Assembly: GCA_015487905.1 (NCBI GenBank) | Contig: WFOX01000122.1 | Coordinates: 1-9,687, forward strand | Direction of reading: 5' to 3' | DNA length: 9,687 nt | DNA from: Mariprofundales bacterium | GTDB lineage: Bacteria; Pseudomonadota; Zetaproteobacteria; Mariprofundales; S012-25 | Shown here: piece after piece, positions 6,177-9,687 of the stretch | Position numbering within the stretch: position 1 is the first letter of the stretch | Layout of the letters: the number at the start of each line of letters is the position of its first letter | Made by a program: the position numbers and the translations under genes | The notes under the pieces: model-generated | Seen by the model: only the letters and a program-made list of their open reading frames with translations | Told to the model about the DNA's origin: nothing | The model's database searches: none

Positions 6177-7001
6177 TTACTTGCGCCTGCGGATGATGTC
6201 GCGATCCGAAGGCTTGTGCTTCTTGCGCGTCTTCGCGCCCTTGGTGGGTTTGCCCCAAGGCGTGCACGGATGCCGCCCGCCTGACGTGCGGCCCTCGCCG
6301 CCGCCGTGCGGGTGATCCACAGGGTTCATCGCCACGCCGCGCACATTGGGCCTACGCCCAAGCCAGCGCGACCGCCCGGCCTTGCCGATCGTCTCATTCG
6401 CGTGATCGGGATTGCTAAGCACGCCAATCGTCGCCATGCAGCGCCCGTCAAAGCGCCGATACTCGCCCGAGGGGAGCTTCAAGATCACCTTGTTGCCCTC
6501 GCGGCCCATGATCTGCGCCCCCACACCGGCCGAGCGCGCGATTTGCCCGCCCTTGCCGGGCTTGAGCTCCACATTGTGCACCATGAGACCCACGGGGATC
6601 TTGGCCAGCGGCAGCGCATTGCCCGGGCGGATCTCCGCCTCCGGCCCCGACATGACCGTATCCCCGGGGCGCAGCCCCTGCGGCGCAAGAATGTAGCGCT
6701 TATCCCCATCAGCGAAGTGCACAAGGGCAATAAACGCCGTGCGATTGGGATCGTATTCAATGCGCACGACCTTGCCCGGCACGCCGAAGTTGTCGCGCCG
6801 AAAGTCAATGATGCGATACAGGCGCTTGTGGCCGCCGCCGCGCTGCCAAGCCGTGATGCGGCCGTAGTTGTTGCGCCCGCCGGTCTTTTTGAGACCGACG
6901 ACGAGCGACTTCTCAGGCCTGCCTTTCCAAAGCTCGCTTTTGTCCACGCGCACGGTGCCGCGCACGCCCGGCGTGGTGGGCTTATATACTTTGAGCGCCA
7001 T
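6177..7001 (-). CDS. rplB: 50S ribosomal protein L2
   Basis: L2 is essential for subunit association and for the peptidyl-transferase region. The 274-residue product begins MALKVYKPTTPGVRG, includes KSLVVGLKKTGGRNNYGRIT, RGGGHKRLYRIIDFRR, the OB-fold region with YDPNRTAFIALVHFADGDKR, and the SH3-like C-terminal domain with GRSRWLGRRPNVRGVAMNPV. The strongly conserved histidine of DHPHGGGEG is at residue 230, equivalent to His229 of E. coli L2. It ends in the usual basic tail (SDRDIIRRRK). The ATG at 7001 lies three bases after the rplW TAA; the GAGGGA before it is within the rplW end. Confidence 0.99.
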   Translation of the reverse strand: MALKVYKPTTPGVRGTVRVDKSELWKGRPEKSLVVGLKKTGGRNNYGRITAWQRGGGHKRLYRIIDFRRDNFGVPGKVVRIEYDPNRTAFIALVHFADGDKRYILAPQGLRPGDTVMSGPEAEIRPGNALPLAKIPVGLMVHNVELKPGKGGQIARSAGVGAQIMGREGNKVILKLPSGEYRRFDGRCMATIGVLSNPDHANETIGKAGRSRWLGRRPNVRGVAMNPVDHPHGGGEGRTSGGRHPCTPWGKPTKGAKTRKKHKPSDRDIIRRRK

Positions 7002-7004
7002 CGC

Positions 7005-7322
7005 TTATCCCTCTTTTTCTTCTTCTGCGATCATTTGCTCAGGATCCAACGCCTGGCCCTCGGCCAAGCGCACGATCGCCTTGCGATACCCGGGCCTGCG
7101 CCCCTCAAGCCAACCGCGGCGCTTGGGCTTGCCCGGCATATTGATGACCTGCACCTTCACGACCTTCACGCCAAAAAGCTTTTTCACCGCAGCCTTGATC
7201 TGCGGCTTCGTGGCATCGGGATGCACGCGAAACACATATTGATTCGCCTCTTGCTGGGCCGTATAGGCCTTTTCCGACACGACCGGCCCGAGCAACACCT
7301 TCGTGTATTCCTCCATGCTCAT
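7005..7322 (-). CDS. rplW: 50S ribosomal protein L23
   Basis: L23 sits at the tunnel exit and is the docking site for trigger factor and SRP. The 105-residue product has VLLGPVVSEKAYTAQQEANQ (about residues 9-28), YVFRVHPDATKPQIKAAVKK, LFGVKVVKVQVINMPGKPKR, and GYRKAIVRLAEGQ. The C-terminus is acidic (EEEKEG), slightly beyond the minimal family length of ~95. The ATG at 7322 overlaps the rplD stop as ATGA, with GGAGGAG in the rplD end. A second in-frame ATG at 7316, two codons later, is also possible. Confidence 0.97.
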   Translation of the reverse strand: MSMEEYTKVLLGPVVSEKAYTAQQEANQYVFRVHPDATKPQIKAAVKKLFGVKVVKVQVINMPGKPKRRGWLEGRRPGYRKAIVRLAEGQALDPEQMIAEEEKEG

Positions 7323-7942
7323 CCGAGCCTCTCCTCCAACTTGGCCACGGCCTCCTCGGTCAAAAACACCGGCCAGCCTTTCAAAAGATCATGCAGATTG
7401 AGCTGCCCGTCCAAGCGCACATCCACATGCGGGATGTTGCGCGCGGAAAGCTCCACGGTGCGATCGGGCGCTCCAAGCACGAACACGCCGCGATCCACCG
7501 AAAACGCCTGCAACACCTCCACAAAGCGCTTCGTTTTGATTTCGGAAAGCTCCAGCTTGTCCAACACCGTAAGCCGCTCTTCCCGAAGCGCCGCGGACAA
7601 CGCCATCGCAAGCGCCTTGCGCCGCTCCTTGCGGTTGATGCGGGTCGCATAGTCGCGCGGCTTCGGCCCATGCGCGACCGCCCCATGCCGCCATTGCGGC
7701 GCGCGGATGGAGCCTTGGCGCGCACGGCCCGTGCCCTTTTGCGGCCACGGCTTGCGCCCGCCGCCCGAGATCGTTGCGCGCGTTTTCGTGCTCGCCGTGC
7801 CGCGCCGCTGGGCTTCGGCAAGCGCGGTATACACATGGTGCACAAACCCCGCATCGGGCACAAGACCAAAAACGCGTTCGGAAAGCTCGCGCTCGCCAAC
7901 GACCTCGTTCTTCTGATTGTAAACCTTGACCTTCAGCGTCAT
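7319..7942 (-). CDS. rplD: 50S ribosomal protein L4
   Basis: L4 binds 23S rRNA and its extended loop reaches the exit tunnel. In E. coli it also represses the S10 operon through a leader hairpin before rpsJ; no such leader fits here, because rpsJ follows tuf after 12 bases. The 207-residue product has GRKPWPQKGTGRARQGSIRA (about residues 62-81), PQWRHGAVAHGPKPRDY, and NRKERRKALAMALS, which make up the tunnel loop and its base. The C-terminal alpha/beta part includes GVFVLGAPDRTVELSARNIP. The ATG at 7942 overlaps the rplC stop as ATGA. Confidence 0.98.
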   Translation of the reverse strand: MTLKVKVYNQKNEVVGERELSERVFGLVPDAGFVHHVYTALAEAQRRGTASTKTRATISGGGRKPWPQKGTGRARQGSIRAPQWRHGAVAHGPKPRDYATRINRKERRKALAMALSAALREERLTVLDKLELSEIKTKRFVEVLQAFSVDRGVFVLGAPDRTVELSARNIPHVDVRLDGQLNLHDLLKGWPVFLTEEAVAKLEERLG

Positions 7943-8577
7943 CGCCCTGCTCCCTTCACCGCTGGCCGCACCTCCACAAGCCCGCCGCGCGGCCCGGGCA
8001 CTGCGCCCTTGACCAAAATCCGATTCTTCTCGGCATCCACGCGCACGACGACAAGGTTTTGCACGGTCACACGCTCATTGCCATAACGGCCCGGCATCTT
8101 CTTGCCCGGAAACACGCGCCCCGGATCCTGGCACTGACCCGTGGAACCCATCTGGCGGTGCACCTTCTCGGCGCCGTGGCTGGCGCGCTGGCCTGCAAAG
8201 TTCCAACGCTTCATGACCCCCGCAAAGCCGCGCCCCTTCGTGCGCCCTGAGACATCCACGCGCTGGCCTTCGGAAAACAGCGCTGCTGTGAGCTCCTGCC
8301 CGGGCTGCACCTCTTCGCCCGGATCCAAGCGAAACTCCTTGAGGCCCCGCATCGGCTCGCAGCCGTGCTTGGCGAAATGGCCTGCAAGCGGGCGCGGCAC
8401 GCGCTTCGGCGCCTTGCCATAGCCGACCTGCGCGGCGTCATAACCGTCCGTTTCCTTGCGCTTGACGAGCACCACCTTGCAGGGCTCCACCTCCAACACC
8501 GTCACCGGAATCACGGTGCCGTCTTCGGCAAAGACCTGCGTCATGCCCGCCTTGCGCGCGATCACGCCGAGCGCCAT
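7939..8577 (-). CDS. rplC: 50S ribosomal protein L3
   Basis: L3 is an early-assembly protein whose extension reaches the peptidyl-transferase centre. The 212-residue product starts MALGVIARKAGMTQVFAEDG, continues with VTVLEVEPCKVVLVKRKETD, DVSGRTKGRGFAGVMKRWNF, and the central extension with GSTGQCQDPGRVFPGKKMPG. The second glutamine of GQCQ is residue 150, the position methylated by PrmB in E. coli; whether it is modified here is unknown. The ATG at 8577 is used because AGGGGTGG lies just upstream at proper distance. A GTG at 8586 would add three residues (MAA) and overlaps that purine run. Confidence 0.98.
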   Translation of the reverse strand: MALGVIARKAGMTQVFAEDGTVIPVTVLEVEPCKVVLVKRKETDGYDAAQVGYGKAPKRVPRPLAGHFAKHGCEPMRGLKEFRLDPGEEVQPGQELTAALFSEGQRVDVSGRTKGRGFAGVMKRWNFAGQRASHGAEKVHRQMGSTGQCQDPGRVFPGKKMPGRYGNERVTVQNLVVVRVDAEKNRILVKGAVPGPRGGLVEVRPAVKGAGR

Positions 8578-8589
8578 CGCTGCCACCCC

Positions 8590-8898
8590 TTAGGTCTTGA
8601 TCTCAACATCCACGCCGCTCGGCAACTCCAAGCGCATGAGCGCATCCACCGTTTGCGGCGTGGGATGCCAAATGTCCAAAAGCCGACGATGCGTGCGAAT
8701 CTCAAAGTGCTCGCGCGAATCCTTGTCCTTGTGCGGCGAGCGCAGCACGCAATAACGCCGAATCTTCGTGGGAAGCGGCACGGGGCCCCGCACCTCGGCC
8801 CCCGTGCGCTTGGCCGTCTCTACAATGGCCTGCGCGCTTTTGTCCAGCAGGCGATGATCGTAAGCCCGCAGGCGTATGCGGATTTTTTGCACCTCCAC
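8590..8898 (-). CDS. rpsJ: 30S ribosomal protein S10
   Basis: S10 is a small-subunit head protein that also acts as NusE in transcription antitermination, joining RNA polymerase through NusB/NusG. The 102-residue product has the full family sequence: IRIRLRAYDHRLLDKSAQAI (about residues 6-25), GPVPLPTKIRRYCVLRSPHK (about 38-57), SREHFEIRTHRRLLDI, and TPQTVDALMRLELPSGVDVE. The start is a GTG at 8898, six bases after GGAGGG. That binding site begins immediately after the tuf stop, so rpsJ is almost certainly co-transcribed with tuf. Codon use is C-ending rich (8 of 14 arginines CGC), matching the other ribosomal genes but not the body of tuf. Confidence 0.98.
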   Translation of the reverse strand: MEVQKIRIRLRAYDHRLLDKSAQAIVETAKRTGAEVRGPVPLPTKIRRYCVLRSPHKDKDSREHFEIRTHRRLLDIWHPTPQTVDALMRLELPSGVDVEIKT

Positions 8899-8904
8899 GA
8901 GGCG

Positions 8905-8910
8905 CCCTCC
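8905..8910 (-). promoter_or_regulatory. Ribosome binding site of rpsJ in the tuf-rpsJ gap
   Basis: GGAGGG fills the first half of the 12-base gap after the tuf TAA and is six bases before the GTG start at 8898. The gap leaves no room for a promoter, terminator or regulatory leader. Confidence 0.75.
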
Positions 8911-9687
8911 TTACTCCAAAATCTTCGTGACCACGCCTGCGCCGACGGTGCGGCCGCCTTCGCGGATCGCAAAGCGAAGCCCCTCATCCATCGCAATCGG
9001 CGTGATCAACTCCACCTCAAACTCCGCGTTGTCCCCAGGCATCACCATCTCCACACCCTCAGGCAGCTTGATCGTCCCCGTCACATCCGTCGTCCGAAAA
9101 TAAAACTGCGGCCGATACCCAGTCCGAAACGGCGTGTGCCGACCACCCTCCTCCTTCGTCAGCACATACACCTCAGCCTTAAACTTCGTATGCGGCGTAA
9201 TCGTCCCAGGCGCCGCCAACACCTGACCACGCTCCACCTCGTCCTTGTCTACACCGCGCAACAAACAACCCACATTGTCCCCAGCAATCCCCTCATCCAA
9301 CACCTTCCGAAACATCTCCACACCCGTCACCACCGTCTTGCGCGTCGGACGAATCCCCACAATCTCCACCTCATCACCCACCTTCACACGACCCTGCTCA
9401 ATCCGACCCGTCACCACCGTCCCACGACCACTAATGCTGAACACATCCTCAATCGGCATCAAAAACGGCTTGTCAATCGGACGCTCAGGCGTCGGAATAA
9501 ACTCATCCACCGCATCCATCAACTTCAAAATGCTCGGAACCCCAATCTCCGATTGATCCCCCTCCAACGCCTTGAGCGCCGAACCCCGAATCACAGGCAC
9601 CTCATCACCCGGATAATCATACGAACTCAAAAGCTCCCGCACCTCCATCTCCACCAACTCCAACAACTCCTCATCATCCACCATGTC
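8911..9687 (-). CDS. tuf: Elongation factor Tu, C-terminal 258 residues (5' end outside window)
   Basis: EF-Tu is the GTPase that brings aminoacyl-tRNA to the ribosomal A site. The visible frame opens at the right edge with Asp-Met-Val-Asp-Asp; by homology this first Asp should be the last residue of the NKxD guanine-specificity motif. The G5 motif (RGSALKAL, SAL at visible residues 36-38) follows. Domain II starts near RPIDKPFLMPIEDVFSISGR and domain III contains TPFRTGYRPQFYFRTTDVTG, ending GAGVVTKILE. About 140 residues, including G1-G3, are missing only because the window ends. Codon use is odd: the body uses GGT/GGG (23 of 23 glycines) and CGG/CGT (13 of 15 arginines), whereas the last ~22 codons use GGC, CGC, GTC and GAA like the downstream genes. 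Confidence 0.98.
   Translation of the reverse strand, partial: DMVDDEELLELVEMEVRELLSSYDYPGDEVPVIRGSALKALEGDQSEIGVPSILKLMDAVDEFIPTPERPIDKPFLMPIEDVFSISGRGTVVTGRIEQGRVKVGDEVEIVGIRPTRKTVVTGVEMFRKVLDEGIAGDNVGCLLRGVDKDEVERGQVLAAPGTITPHTKFKAEVYVLTKEEGGRHTPFRTGYRPQFYFRTTDVTGTIKLPEGVEMVMPGDNAEFEVELITPIAMDEGLRFAIREGGRTVGAGVVTKILE

Noticed and set aside
6306..7652. A 448-codon open frame on the plus strand, antisense to rplB, rplW and rplD
   Set aside because: It lies opposite three unmistakable ribosomal genes. Long antisense frames are expected from C/G-ending codon bias. The translation is Arg/His/Ala/Leu-rich with no recognisable domain.
1..9687. Search for terminators, CRISPR repeats, tRNA/rRNA genes, insertion sequences and long repeats
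   Set aside because: Genes are packed with gaps of at most 13 bases. I saw no U-tract hairpins, repeat-spacer pattern, tRNA-like stretch or transposase. Frequent gcgcgc runs are codon-driven composition, not repeats.
8989..9687. The G-poor, C/A-rich look of the plus strand at the right end as a separate non-coding or low-complexity element
   Set aside because: It is the reverse strand of a continuous, conserved EF-Tu coding frame; the composition reflects G/T-ending codons and is reported as a codon-use finding instead.

Overview
This window is a stretch of the bacterial chromosome carrying the core ribosomal-protein locus, entirely on the minus strand. In transcription order (high to low coordinates) it reads tuf (3' part) - rpsJ - rplC - rplD - rplW - rplB - rpsS - rplV - rpsC - rplP - rpmC - rpsQ - rplN - rplX - rplE - rpsN - rpsH - rplF - rplR - rpsE - rpmD - rplO, followed by what is probably the first codons of secY at the left edge. 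This is the canonical S10 operon followed by the spc operon, with the tail of the str operon (tuf) placed directly upstream. Coding is almost continuous: gaps are 0-13 bases, several neighbours overlap by 4, 8 or 14 bases, and I see no room for an internal promoter, terminator, RNA gene or mobile element.

The organism is a GC-rich bacterium. Gene content is bacterial: L23, L24, L29, L30, S17 and S19 have bacterial lengths, there are Shine-Dalgarno sequences of the GGAGG type, and EF-Tu is bacterial. It is not enterobacterial: S14 is the short zinc-binding (C+) form, L24 carries a four-cysteine C-terminal module, and tuf is joined directly to rpsJ. The phylum cannot be fixed from these proteins by eye. 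A Firmicutes-like lineage, a Thermus-like lineage or a deep-branching candidate phylum would all be compatible.

The genes work together. Nine small-subunit-side or mRNA/tRNA-facing proteins (S3, S5, S8, S10, S14, S17, S19, plus EF-Tu delivering aminoacyl-tRNA) and the large-subunit proteins L2-L6, L14-L16, L18, L22-L24, L29 and L30 are presumably made from one long polycistronic message with translational coupling.

No unknown system was found. This is one of the most conserved gene clusters in bacteria. The one clearly unusual signal is inside tuf: almost the whole visible gene uses G/T-ending codons (no GGC among 23 glycines), while its last ~22 codons and all downstream genes use C-ending codons. 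That abrupt switch near 8977-8995 suggests recombination or gene conversion within tuf, foreign origin of the tuf body, or an assembly chimera.
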